DNA of 64,000 nt from Anaerolineales bacterium (lineage in GTDB: Bacteria; Chloroflexota; Anaerolineae; Anaerolineales; UBA11579), in the NCBI GenBank assembly GCA_025808555.1, contig CP075526.1, positions 372,001 through 436,000 on the forward strand, read 5' to 3'. The position numbers and the translations under genes are program-made. Below, in pieces: positions 8,706-16,711 of the stretch. Below the pieces are notes generated by a model that saw only the letters and a program-made list of their open reading frames with translations, was not told the origin of the DNA and ran no database searches. How positions within the stretch are numbered: the stretch's first letter is position 1; every line of letters begins with the position of its first letter.

Positions 8706-11498
8706 CTAGCCCACCACGTCCATCTGGCCCCAGTTCTTGCCGACCTTCACTTCGGTCTGCAGAGGCACGCTTAGCTGGTAGGCCTTGCTCATCTCGTCGC
8801 GCACCAGCGCGGCTGTCTTGTCCAGTTCCGCCTCAGGCACTTCCAGCACCAGCTCATCGTGAACTTGCAACAGCATTCGCCCGCCCAGCTTGGCCTTGGG
8901 GAGGGCAGCATCTACGCGCAGCATGGCCAGCTTCATGATGTCAGCCGCAGTGCCTTGAATGGGGCTGTTGATCGCTTCGCGCTCCAGGCGGCTCTTGAGC
9001 ACATAGTTGGTGCCCTCTTTCAGCGCCTGGAACTGGCGCCGGCGGCCCAGCAGGGTTTCGATATAGCCCAGCTCGGCCGCTTTCTTCTTCGTACTATCAA
9101 TGTATGCACGTACACCGGGGAACTTCTCAAAGTACGCCTTGACAAAGTTCTCGGCCTCGGCCAAGGTCAGATCCGTGCTACGGGTAAGTCCAAAAGGGCT
9201 CATGCCATAGATCAAGCCAAAGTTCACAGCTTTGGCGTTGCGGCGTTGCTCACCGGTCACCTTGTCAGGCGCAATGCCCAGGATCGCCGCGGCCGTAGTA
9301 ATGTGAATGTCCTCATTGTTGCGGAAGGCGCTCAACATCGCTTCGTCCTGGGCAATGTGCGCCACAATGCGCAGCTCGACTTGAGAATAGTCCACCGCAA
9401 GCAGTTTGTGCCCAGAGGCTGCGATAAAGGCGCGCCGCACGCGGCGCCCCAGCTCAGTGCGGATGGGGATGTTTTGCAGGTTTGGTTCGCTGGAGGCAAT
9501 GCGCCCGGTCACTGTACCCGCCTGGTTGTACGAGGTATGTATTCGGTTGGTTGCCGGGTTCACCTCCAACGGCAGCGCATCCACGTAGGTGGTCTTCAGC
9601 TTGGAGAGTTCGCGATGGTCGAGGATCAGGTCCACGATCGGGTGCTGCTCGCTCATCGCTTCCAGAATGTCCGCCGAGGTTGAATATGCGCCCGAGGCGG
9701 TTTTGCGCACGCCGGGCGGAGGCGGCAGCTTGAGGCGATCGAACAACATATGAGCCAACTGCTGGGGCGAGCTGAGATTGAACTCCTCGCCTACTTGCTG
9801 ATACACCTCTGTGCCGATGCGCTCTAAGTCCTTATTGAGCTCGGCGCCCATGCCGGCCAAAAACTTTGTGTCCAGCATGATGCCCGTCATCTCCATATCA
9901 GAGAGTACGCGTACCAGCGGCATTTCGATCTGGTCAAAGATTTGCTCACCCCTGACGGCCTTCATGCGTTCGGTTAGCACGGGTTGCAGGCGCAGCACCA
10001 CTTCGGCATCCGCGGCGGCATATTCGGCCGCCTGCTGGATCGGCACCTGGGCCATGGTGATCTGCTTGCGACCCTTGCCCAGCAGATCCTGAATTTCGGT
10101 CATCTCATTGTTCAGGCGTACCCACACCAGGCCTTTGAGGCCGAGATTGCGTGAGCCGCTGTCGGCCACCCATTCGGCGATCATGCTGTCCATGCTGAGT
10201 GGCTGCACACGCAGGCCATGCCGGGCCAACACCACGTAATCAAAACTTAGGTTGTGGCCAAACTTGGGGATCTTGGGGTCGGTCAGCGGGCCTTGCAGGG
10301 CAGCCACTACCTCCTCAATGGGAAGCTGGGAGCCGAGTATGCGTTCGTGTCCGATCGGAATGTAATAGCCCTTACCCTCCTCCACTGAGAACGAGATGCC
10401 CACCAGGTCACATTGCATGTGGTTGGTGCTGCTGGTCTCAGTATCAAAGGAGATGTACTTGGCGGCGGCCAGCGTTTTGGCCAGCGCAGCCAGTGCCTCG
10501 GGCGTATCCACGACCTCTACGTCAATATCCACCGCCGGGCCACGCGGGGTCGGGTTCTCTTCGGGGAACATGCCCAGCTGGCCCAGCTTGGTGTCCTGGG
10601 GCATGTTGCCCAGCTCCAGCACGGTATTGAGCCGCTTCATCAGCGAGCGGAACTCAAGCTGGCGAAACAACTCGAGAACATCCTGAGACTTGATGTGATC
10701 GGTGCGCGCCTGTTGGATGTGAAAGTCTATATCGAGGTCAGTGACAATACGCGAAAGCTCAAGGCTCAGATCCGCTTTCTCGCGCCCGTCCTCGAACTTC
10801 TGGCGTTGGGAAGGCTTGAGCTTATCGAGATTGGCGTAAATGTTCTCCAGCGTCTTGTACTCCGCCAGCAAGCCAGCCGCGGTCTTCTCGCCAATGCCGG
10901 GGATGCCGGGGATGTTGTCAGATTTGTCGCCGATCATGGCCTTGAAGTCCACCACCTGCTCCGGCATCACTCCCAGGAATTCAAAGACATCCTGCGGCGC
11001 ATAATCTTTGCCGTCAGCCAACTGCTTGCCAGGCAGACTGACAATGATGCGCTTGTCAACAAGCTGCAGCAGGTCTTTATCCCCGGTAATGATCTTGACG
11101 CCCACTCCTTCGCCGGCCACCTTCTTGGCGATGCTGCCAATGACATCATCGGCCTCGAAACCTTCAAGCTCCAGGCGCGGAAAGTTGAACGCATCCACCA
11201 TCTCGCGGATACGCTCCATCTGCACGCGCAGATCATCCGGCATTTTTTCGCGGGTGGCCTTGTAGTCGGGGTAACGCTTATCGCGGAAGGTTTTGCCTAC
11301 ATCGAAGGCAACTGCCATGTATTCGGGGCGCTCCTGCTCCAGGATGCGCAGCAGCACCGAAGTGAAACCAAACACGCCGGCAGTGGGCTCGCCAGCGCTG
11401 GTGGTCCAGCGGCTGCTACCCGCTCCCGCGCTGGTGAGCGCAAAGTAGGTGCGGTAGGCCAGAGCATGGCCATCAATAAGATATAGCGTTTGGGGCAT
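8706..11498 (-). CDS. polA: DNA polymerase I
   Basis: Fills gaps in repair and removes Okazaki primers. At 930 aa it has all three domains. The N-terminal 5'-3' FEN nuclease (about 1-290) has LIDGHALAYRTYF and GDKSDNIPGIPGIGEKTA. The 3'-5' exonuclease keeps its Asp/Glu pair in SFDTETSS, so proofreading is probably active. The polymerase domain has motif A DYSQVELRIVAHIAQDE, motif B RRNAKAVNFGLIYG and motif C VHDELVLE. I placed the start at ATG 11498 (MPQTLYLIDG) instead of the 26-codon longer frame. A TACAAT box lies 6 nt upstream of the ATG and no Shine-Dalgarno is seen. Confidence 0.97.
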   Translation of the reverse strand: MPQTLYLIDGHALAYRTYFALTSAGAGSSRWTTSAGEPTAGVFGFTSVLLRILEQERPEYMAVAFDVGKTFRDKRYPDYKATREKMPDDLRVQMERIREMVDAFNFPRLELEGFEADDVIGSIAKKVAGEGVGVKIITGDKDLLQLVDKRIIVSLPGKQLADGKDYAPQDVFEFLGVMPEQVVDFKAMIGDKSDNIPGIPGIGEKTAAGLLAEYKTLENIYANLDKLKPSQRQKFEDGREKADLSLELSRIVTDLDIDFHIQQARTDHIKSQDVLELFRQLEFRSLMKRLNTVLELGNMPQDTKLGQLGMFPEENPTPRGPAVDIDVEVVDTPEALAALAKTLAAAKYISFDTETSSTNHMQCDLVGISFSVEEGKGYYIPIGHERILGSQLPIEEVVAALQGPLTDPKIPKFGHNLSFDYVVLARHGLRVQPLSMDSMIAEWVADSGSRNLGLKGLVWVRLNNEMTEIQDLLGKGRKQITMAQVPIQQAAEYAAADAEVVLRLQPVLTERMKAVRGEQIFDQIEMPLVRVLSDMEMTGIMLDTKFLAGMGAELNKDLERIGTEVYQQVGEEFNLSSPQQLAHMLFDRLKLPPPPGVRKTASGAYSTSADILEAMSEQHPIVDLILDHRELSKLKTTYVDALPLEVNPATNRIHTSYNQAGTVTGRIASSEPNLQNIPIRTELGRRVRRAFIAASGHKLLAVDYSQVELRIVAHIAQDEAMLSAFRNNEDIHITTAAAILGIAPDKVTGEQRRNAKAVNFGLIYGMSPFGLTRSTDLTLAEAENFVKAYFEKFPGVRAYIDSTKKKAAELGYIETLLGRRRQFQALKEGTNYVLKSRLEREAINSPIQGTAADIMKLAMLRVDAALPKAKLGGRMLLQVHDELVLEVPEAELDKTAALVRDEMSKAYQLSVPLQTEVKVGKNWGQMDVVG

Positions 11499-11504
11499 TA
11501 TTGG

Positions 11505-11510
11505 ATTGTA
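11505..11510 (-). promoter_or_regulatory. -10 box for leaderless polA
   Basis: TACAAT on the minus strand ends 6 nt before ATG 11498. With a start of transcription about 7 nt after the box, the mRNA would begin at or next to the AUG. No convincing -35 is seen. Confidence 0.5.
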
Positions 11511-11579
11511 CTGTAGGGAATGTGTGAGACTGAAGAACCATGAGCGAGCAGGAAAAAATGCCCGCCCAAAAATCAACTG

Positions 11580-12929
11580 TTACTGATTTGGAATCCCCTG
11601 GCGGTTGCGCGTATGGGCAATGAAATCGCTGACCTGCACATCGGTGGGCAGGCCGCCGTTCATTACCAGAAAACCCGGCGCAAAGAACTGGCCTGAGGGA
11701 TTATCGCGCTTCAAGCGCGGGAACTCGTCAAAGATGCGCTCAGACAAATGGTTCTCCAGCGTGTGCACAACGCTCTCCGGCGCGGTCTCAGCGGGCAGGC
11801 TCACCATCCATTGCACAAAGCCGGGCTGAAGGCTGAGATGCTCAAGGCGCCAGGCGAATGCTACACACAGCTGCGGTAGCCAGGCGGCCAGCTTCTCCGC
11901 CAAGTCGCCTTCCAAACGATGCTCAGGCAGGCGCGGGGCCAATACATACGCATAGCTCAGCAAGGCGCTACCGCCAGCGGCAGCCTGGGCGGCGGGCAGC
12001 CAGCGCACCCGCGGCTGAGCGGGAGCGGGTTCTGTCTGCGGCGGGCTGGGCGGCGTCGGGGCAACCGGGGCAGCGGCCTGCTGGCCGCGGCTGACGGCCT
12101 GTGCCGCCGGAACAGCCACTTCAGCCATGCTGGCTTCGCTGGTAACCGCCATGGCGGCGGCCATGCGATCAACCTGGCTGCGCATTTTACTAAAAGGCAC
12201 CTGGGTATCAAACACAAGCGCCAGCTTGTGTTCGCTGCCAATGGGGGTGGCATACAGCATGTAGTCGGCCTGCGTCGCTTCCAGGCGTACAAAGCGGGCC
12301 AGGTCGGCGCCCGCGTCACCGCCGTTGGAGACGGCGGCGGCCAGCTCTTCGGCGGCGGCGCGCGGCAGTTCGCCGGCGTAGGCCCAAAGCTCAGCCCCGC
12401 GGGTGATCAGCGCGGCCTGGGAGGCAGACTCCAGTGAAAGCTGGGCCAAGTGCTGGGCAGACAGCTTGGTGTCTGCCAGCCACGCAGGCGTAGAGTGGGC
12501 AGCGGCCTCCGTAGGCTTAGCTGCCACTGGGGCGTTGCCATACTGGGCCTTGGGAGCGGCTTGGGCAGCGTGCAGCGGGCCGTAGAGTTTCTCGAGCGCG
12601 GCGACCAGGTCCGGCAAATAGAAGGGCTGCGAAAGCACAGCCCGCGCGCCCACATGCTCCCAGCCATCCGCAGGAGTATCTTCGGTCAGTATCAGGATCA
12701 GCTTGAAGTCAGGGGCAATCTGGCGCAGTTGCTCCAGATAGCCGGCAATATCCATATCCGCAAAATCAGTATCCAGCACCAGCAGATCCAACCCACTGGC
12801 CGCGGCGGCTAACGCCTGGGCAGGCGAGGACAACAGCTGCGGCTGCAGCTTATCCGCATCGGCAAGCAGCTGGCGAACCATTTCGCCAAAGCCTTTGCTG
12901 GGCGTCAGAATGATGGCTTGCTTGGTCAT
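11580..12929 (-). CDS. Receiver-like / roadblock-like / Y1-transposase-like three-domain protein
   Basis: A 449-aa protein of unusual make-up. Residues 1-117 look like a response-regulator receiver with the phospho-acceptor Asp (LLVLD, D53), but the conserved Lys is Gln (LSQPF). Residues about 165-262 resemble a roadblock/LC7 domain (ALITRGAELWAYAGELP). A Pro/Ala linker follows. The C-terminal 120 residues follow the plan of IS200/Y1 transposases: QPGFVQWMVSLP in place of the DHVHLLV strand, ENHLSERIFDEFPRLK for the KGRSSR helix, FFAPGFLV for the LWAPGYFV strand, and VSDFIAHTRNRQG for the tyrosine helix. The HUH histidines and the catalytic Tyr are all replaced, so it cannot be a nuclease. 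ATG 12929 is chosen; TTG 12938 has the better-spaced AGGGG. Function unknown. Confidence 0.6.
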   Translation of the reverse strand: MTKQAIILTPSKGFGEMVRQLLADADKLQPQLLSSPAQALAAAASGLDLLVLDTDFADMDIAGYLEQLRQIAPDFKLILILTEDTPADGWEHVGARAVLSQPFYLPDLVAALEKLYGPLHAAQAAPKAQYGNAPVAAKPTEAAAHSTPAWLADTKLSAQHLAQLSLESASQAALITRGAELWAYAGELPRAAAEELAAAVSNGGDAGADLARFVRLEATQADYMLYATPIGSEHKLALVFDTQVPFSKMRSQVDRMAAAMAVTSEASMAEVAVPAAQAVSRGQQAAAPVAPTPPSPPQTEPAPAQPRVRWLPAAQAAAGGSALLSYAYVLAPRLPEHRLEGDLAEKLAAWLPQLCVAFAWRLEHLSLQPGFVQWMVSLPAETAPESVVHTLENHLSERIFDEFPRLKRDNPSGQFFAPGFLVMNGGLPTDVQVSDFIAHTRNRQGIPNQ

Positions 12930-13007
12930 AGACGTCAAAAATAGCCCCTAGGGGGGCAAGTAAGTATAAGTCAAACCCGGCTGGTTTTAACTACCCAGTT
13001 TGGGTGG

Positions 13008-14291
13008 CTAACTTTGCTTGATGCGTTTGCGCGCGGCTTTGTACCAACGTGTCGCCAAGCTGCGCAACTGCTTCCAGATCTGATGCAAGCGCTGTGCCAG
13101 GGAGTCCCTGGGAGCTAAGGGAACCTCTTTCTCTGGCCACGGGTTGAGATCGAGCATTTTGCGCAAAGCAAAGCGCAGCAGGAGCTGCAGGCTGGCCAGC
13201 ACGGGGGCGGCCAGAAGCAGGCCCACGAAGCCCAGCAGGCTGGCGGCGATGAGGGCGGCCACCAGCACAGCAGCTGGGTGCACACCCAGCGTTTTTCCGA
13301 AAATGCGCGGGCTGACCAGATTATCAAAGATCTGGTCAAGCACCAAGGTGCCCACCACCACGATCGCGGCGTAGGCGAACGGCTCAATGCCAAGATAATT
13401 GCCACCCTGAAAGTAAGCCACCAATGCAGCCGTGCCACCCGCCACCACTGGCCCCACATAAGGAACAAACTTGGCCAAGCCGGTCAGGAACGCCAAACCC
13501 AGCGCGTTGTGCACACCCAGAATGGTCATGAGCATGAAATACGTAATGATGACCAAACTGATGATCAGCAACTGGCCGCGCAAGAAGGTATCCCAAATGC
13601 GGGAGAGCTCGCGCCCAATGCGGCGTATTTCGGCGTCATAGCCGGTGTTTGCGATCTGCGCAAAGAAAGAGGGTACGCCTTCGGCATCCACCAGCAGGAA
13701 GTACGAGATGATGAATATGAAGGCTGCCCAGCCCAAGGTGCTGAGCGCGCCAGTTGCGACCAATCCCAGCAGGCTGCCCGCCTGGCCCAGCAGCGGCTGC
13801 AGCGCGGAGAGCACTTGCTGACCCAGGGTGACGAAGTTGAGGTTGAACTCTTCCTGCAGGATGCGCTCAACTTCGGAAAACTGAATATCAAACGGGCCGA
13901 TCTGCAGCGATTGAGTCGCCAGTTGGCGGGCAAACTCCGGCAAGCTGGTGATCAGGTTCTGGCCGGCATTCACCAGCGAGCCCATCTGATCCACGACCGC
14001 AGAACCGCCCAGGATCGAGAGCCAGATCACCACGGCCAGAAAGCCAACGAAGATCAGGCTGACAGCAGAACGCCACTTGAGACCCGTGGCTTTCGCCAGG
14101 CGCTCCACAAGCGGGTGCAGAATGTACGAGAGCATGAAGGCCACAAGCAGCGGGCCGATCAGGTAATCGAAGCGCACCAGCACGGCGGCCAGCAAAGCCA
14201 CCAGGCTGAGGGCCACTACCAGTTTCGTGGTAGGGCTCCAGCGTTTTGGCGGCGCTGGCTTGGGAGGCAAGGCTTTTCTTCTGGCTGACAT
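13008..14291 (-). CDS. AI-2E family transporter (UPF0118 permease)
   Basis: A 427-aa membrane protein of the TqsA/PerM family. Membrane segments run from about residue 23, with LVALLAAVLVRFDYLIGPLL, a central amphipathic region (90-160), then several more helices. FLTGLAKFVPYVGPVVAGG is the conserved signature with the G-x-x-P-Y-x-G-P motif. The basic C-terminal tail is cytosolic. Substrates in this family vary (AI-2, Na+/H+, lipids), so none is assigned. A TAGAAT box lies 6 nt before the ATG, with no Shine-Dalgarno. Confidence 0.88.
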   Translation of the reverse strand: MSARRKALPPKPAPPKRWSPTTKLVVALSLVALLAAVLVRFDYLIGPLLVAFMLSYILHPLVERLAKATGLKWRSAVSLIFVGFLAVVIWLSILGGSAVVDQMGSLVNAGQNLITSLPEFARQLATQSLQIGPFDIQFSEVERILQEEFNLNFVTLGQQVLSALQPLLGQAGSLLGLVATGALSTLGWAAFIFIISYFLLVDAEGVPSFFAQIANTGYDAEIRRIGRELSRIWDTFLRGQLLIISLVIITYFMLMTILGVHNALGLAFLTGLAKFVPYVGPVVAGGTAALVAYFQGGNYLGIEPFAYAAIVVVGTLVLDQIFDNLVSPRIFGKTLGVHPAAVLVAALIAASLLGFVGLLLAAPVLASLQLLLRFALRKMLDLNPWPEKEVPLAPRDSLAQRLHQIWKQLRSLATRWYKAARKRIKQS

Positions 14292-14297
14292 TTTTGC

Positions 14298-14303
14298 ATT
14301 CTA
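14298..14303 (-). promoter_or_regulatory. -10 box for leaderless AI-2E-family gene
   Basis: TAGAAT on the minus strand, separated from ATG 14291 by exactly 6 nt (GCAAAA). The spacing equals that seen before rsmG, tilS and polA. Confidence 0.5.
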
Positions 14304-14317
14304 GCTCAAAAGCAAAA

Positions 14318-14345
14318 TGGGCGGGGCACATTAGCGCCCCGCCCA
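14318..14345 (-). terminator. Terminator at the end of the ccm operon
   Basis: A 9-bp GC stem, GGGCGGGGC (14319-14327) pairing with GCCCCGCCC (14336-14344), with an 8-nt loop. On the minus strand it is followed by ATTTTGCTTTT. It sits just after the ccmD-like stop. A T-run also follows on the plus strand, so it could work both ways. Confidence 0.75.
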
Positions 14346-14368
14346 ATGGCTTTTTTTGAGTTTCGTGG

Positions 14369-14593
14369 CTAGCGGCGCGTAGTGCGCTTGGCGGTCTTTT
14401 TGGCCGCCTTCTTGGCAGTCTTCTTGGCTACCTTCTTGGGGGCGGTTTTCTTTGCCGGTTTGGCGGATTTCAGGATCTCATAATCCGCCTTCAGGTTCTT
14501 GACCCGCAGCGGGAAGCTGGCAAGGTGCAAGGCGATCGCCCCGAAAGTGACGGCGAAGCCCAGGATCATGTAGTTGGTTGTTTCGATCGGCAT
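14369..14593 (-). CDS. ccmD: CcmD-like small membrane protein with Lys/Ala-rich tail
   Basis: A 74-aa protein, last in the ccm operon, which is the expected place and size of CcmD, the small helper that binds CcmC and CcmE. One membrane helix spans residues 8-28 (YMILGFAVTFGAIALHLA), followed by a short amphipathic stretch (VKNLKADYEILK) as in CcmD. Residues 43-74 form a strongly basic AKK/APKK-type tail like that of histone H1, which ordinary CcmD lacks. The start ATG 14593 replaces a longer frame that overlaps ccmC. The assignment rests on position and topology. Confidence 0.7.
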   Translation of the reverse strand: MPIETTNYMILGFAVTFGAIALHLASFPLRVKNLKADYEILKSAKPAKKTAPKKVAKKTAKKAAKKTAKRTTRR

Positions 14594-14613
14594 GTCTCTC
14601 ACTTGCTCCCGGC

Positions 14614-15333
14614 CTAGCGGCCCAGCGCCTTCATGCGCAGTTCTTCCACTTTGTCGGCCAGCCAGCCCAGGCGCACGCGGTGCCACAACAGGGTCAACGT
14701 GAACACGGTCAGGGCCAGCAGGGTGAACAGCAGGGTCCACACCATGGGGCGGGTCATATCGAAGCCGCCCTCAGCCGTGGCGCTGCCGCTGCCGATCACC
14801 ACGGGATGCAGCGTGCGCCAGATGCGAATGGAGAAGAAAGTCAGCGGGACAGTGAACGCAGCCAGGATGGCGTAGATGGCGCCAAAACGGGCACGGCGCT
14901 GCGGGTCATCAATGCCCTGGCGCAGCAGCATATAGGCCATATAGACCAGGATGAGGATGGTGAAGGTGACCACGCGCGGGTCCCAGGTCCACCATGTATT
15001 CCAGGCCGGGCGGGCCCAGATGGAGCCGGTGGTGACGCAGATGAAAGCGAACACCAAGCCGATCTCCACACAGGCCACAGACAGCACGTCCCACTTCTTG
15101 TGCGGGCGCAGCAGATAGATGATTCCGGCCACGGCGGCAATAATGAGCACCACCATGGTTACCCAGCCGCTGGAAGCGTGAAAATAAAACACACGCTGCA
15201 CATTGCCCATCACGCGCTCCATGGGCGCATAGAAGAAAACTATGTAGATGCTGCCCGCCATAAGCAGCGCTGAAAGAACATCCAGCACGCCCAACAAGCG
15301 GGGTTTGGGGTCTAGCGAAGTTGATGATGCCAT
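14614..15333 (-). CDS. ccmC: Heme exporter / cytochrome c biogenesis protein CcmC
   Basis: A 239-aa protein with six predicted membrane helices that passes heme to CcmE. The periplasmic tryptophan-rich WWD-type motif is visible as NTWWTWDPRVV. The conserved external His residues lie in VFYFHASSGWV and in the loop before the sixth helix (WRTLHPVVI). It lies between ccmB and the ccmD-like gene, with 6 nt to ccmB, in one operon. Confidence 0.93.
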   Translation of the reverse strand: MASSTSLDPKPRLLGVLDVLSALLMAGSIYIVFFYAPMERVMGNVQRVFYFHASSGWVTMVVLIIAAVAGIIYLLRPHKKWDVLSVACVEIGLVFAFICVTTGSIWARPAWNTWWTWDPRVVTFTILILVYMAYMLLRQGIDDPQRRARFGAIYAILAAFTVPLTFFSIRIWRTLHPVVIGSGSATAEGGFDMTRPMVWTLLFTLLALTVFTLTLLWHRVRLGWLADKVEELRMKALGR

Positions 15334-15339
15334 TGAAGC

Positions 15340-16014
15340 TTACTCCTCTACGATGAAGTCAAAGAACATAAAGCCCAACGCGGGCATGATGAGACCATAC
15401 ACAACCAGAATGTTGAGGCTGGAGAGGGCGTATTCCATACCCAGGCCGTTGATGAAGGCGCTGCTGGCCCGTACCGAGGCCACCAGCACCGGCAGCACCA
15501 CGGGGAACAACAGCACCGGCAGCAGCAATTCACGGCTGCGGGCCTGGGCCGCCATGGCGGCCAGAAGCGTGCCTGCAGTGCAAAAGCACCACGAACCCAG
15601 CACCAGCACCAGCCACAAACCCGGCTGTGCCAGGCTCATGTTGTAGAACACAGCATAAAGCGGGAGGGTGAAAATTTCCACAACCAGCATGAAGAATAAG
15701 TTCGCAAGGGTTTTGCCAAAGTAAATGGCGCTACGCTCAACCGGGGCCAACAGCAGGCCGTCCAGCGAGCCGCGCTCACCTTCAGTGGCCAGGGTGCGGT
15801 TGAGCCCCAGCGTGCCGGCAAAGGCGAAAGTGGTCCACAGCACGCCAGCGGCGATCTGGCGGCGGGTGAGCATGTCGATATCCAGCGTGAACGCAAAAAT
15901 AAAGATGACCAGCACCACGAACACCAGCATGGCGCTCACCATTTGGCGGCTGCGCCACTCGGCGGCCAGGTCTTTGCGCATGATGGCCCACACGGCTGTG
16001 AAGTAGTTAGCCAT
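15340..16014 (-). CDS. ccmB: Heme exporter protein CcmB (ABC permease)
   Basis: A 224-aa, six-helix membrane subunit of the CcmAB ATPase that releases holo-CcmE. Its N-terminus (AIMRKDLAAEWRSRQMVSAML) and the central GERGSLDGLLLAPVERSAIY match the family. It overlaps the end of ccmA by 8 nt, so the two are translationally coupled. The length is usual. Confidence 0.93.
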   Translation of the reverse strand: MANYFTAVWAIMRKDLAAEWRSRQMVSAMLVFVVLVIFIFAFTLDIDMLTRRQIAAGVLWTTFAFAGTLGLNRTLATEGERGSLDGLLLAPVERSAIYFGKTLANLFFMLVVEIFTLPLYAVFYNMSLAQPGLWLVLVLGSWCFCTAGTLLAAMAAQARSRELLLPVLLFPVVLPVLVASVRASSAFINGLGMEYALSSLNILVVYGLIMPALGFMFFDFIVEE

Positions 16015-16711
16015 TGGCGCGCTCCAGAGCCTGCTGATAGTGCGCAGGCAGCCTGGCGCCCAGCTTGGCCTTGGCCAGCGTGCCGGCGTTGCGGCCAGCG
16101 GCCAGCAGCACGGCGCGCTGCGTCAGGCCGCCCACCCTATCGAGATCATGGCTGGCGATCAGCACCGTGGCGCCGGCCCGTGCCTGGGCGCGCAGCACAT
16201 CGTCCAGCGCATCGGCAGTTTGCAAGTCGAGAGCGCTGTGCGGCTCGTCGAGCAGGAGGACGCGCGGGCGATGCAGCAGCGCCCGCGCCAGCGCAAGGCG
16301 CTGCAACATCCCGCGCGAATAACCACGCACCGGCTCGCGGCGGCGTTCCAGCAAGCCCACCAGCTCCAACAGTTCATCGATGCGGGCAGCCGCGGCTGAC
16401 ACAGCGTACAGGCGGGCAAAGAAGTCCAAATTCTGGTCAGCGGTCAGGTCCTCATACAGCAGCGGCTGGTGGCCCAGATAGCCCAGCTGGGCGCGGGCTG
16501 CAGCTGCCTGCTTAGGCAGCTGGCAGCCAGCCACCTGGACGCGGCCAGTCGTTGGCTGAGCCAGCCCAGCCAGCACGCGCAGCAGGGTACTTTTGCCGGC
16601 CCCGTTGGGGCCAAGCAAGGCCACCAGCTCGCCCTTGCGCACGCGCAAATTCACGCCGTGTAAAGCCAGGCGGTATCCATAACGCTTGCTGAGCTGGCTG
16701 ACAGTGATCAT
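16007..16711 (-). CDS. ccmA: Heme ABC exporter ATP-binding protein CcmA
   Basis: A 234-aa ABC ATPase. Walker A is GPNGAGKST (about 35-43). The signature is YSRGMLQRLALARAL, a variant of LSGGQ typical for CcmA. Walker B is VLLLDEPHSALD. It pairs with CcmB to drive heme transfer from CcmC/D to apocytochrome through CcmE. It overlaps the upstream cytochrome gene by 4 nt and ccmB by 8 nt. Confidence 0.93.
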   Translation of the reverse strand: MITVSQLSKRYGYRLALHGVNLRVRKGELVALLGPNGAGKSTLLRVLAGLAQPTTGRVQVAGCQLPKQAAAARAQLGYLGHQPLLYEDLTADQNLDFFARLYAVSAAAARIDELLELVGLLERRREPVRGYSRGMLQRLALARALLHRPRVLLLDEPHSALDLQTADALDDVLRAQARAGATVLIASHDLDRVGGLTQRAVLLAAGRNAGTLAKAKLGARLPAHYQQALERANG

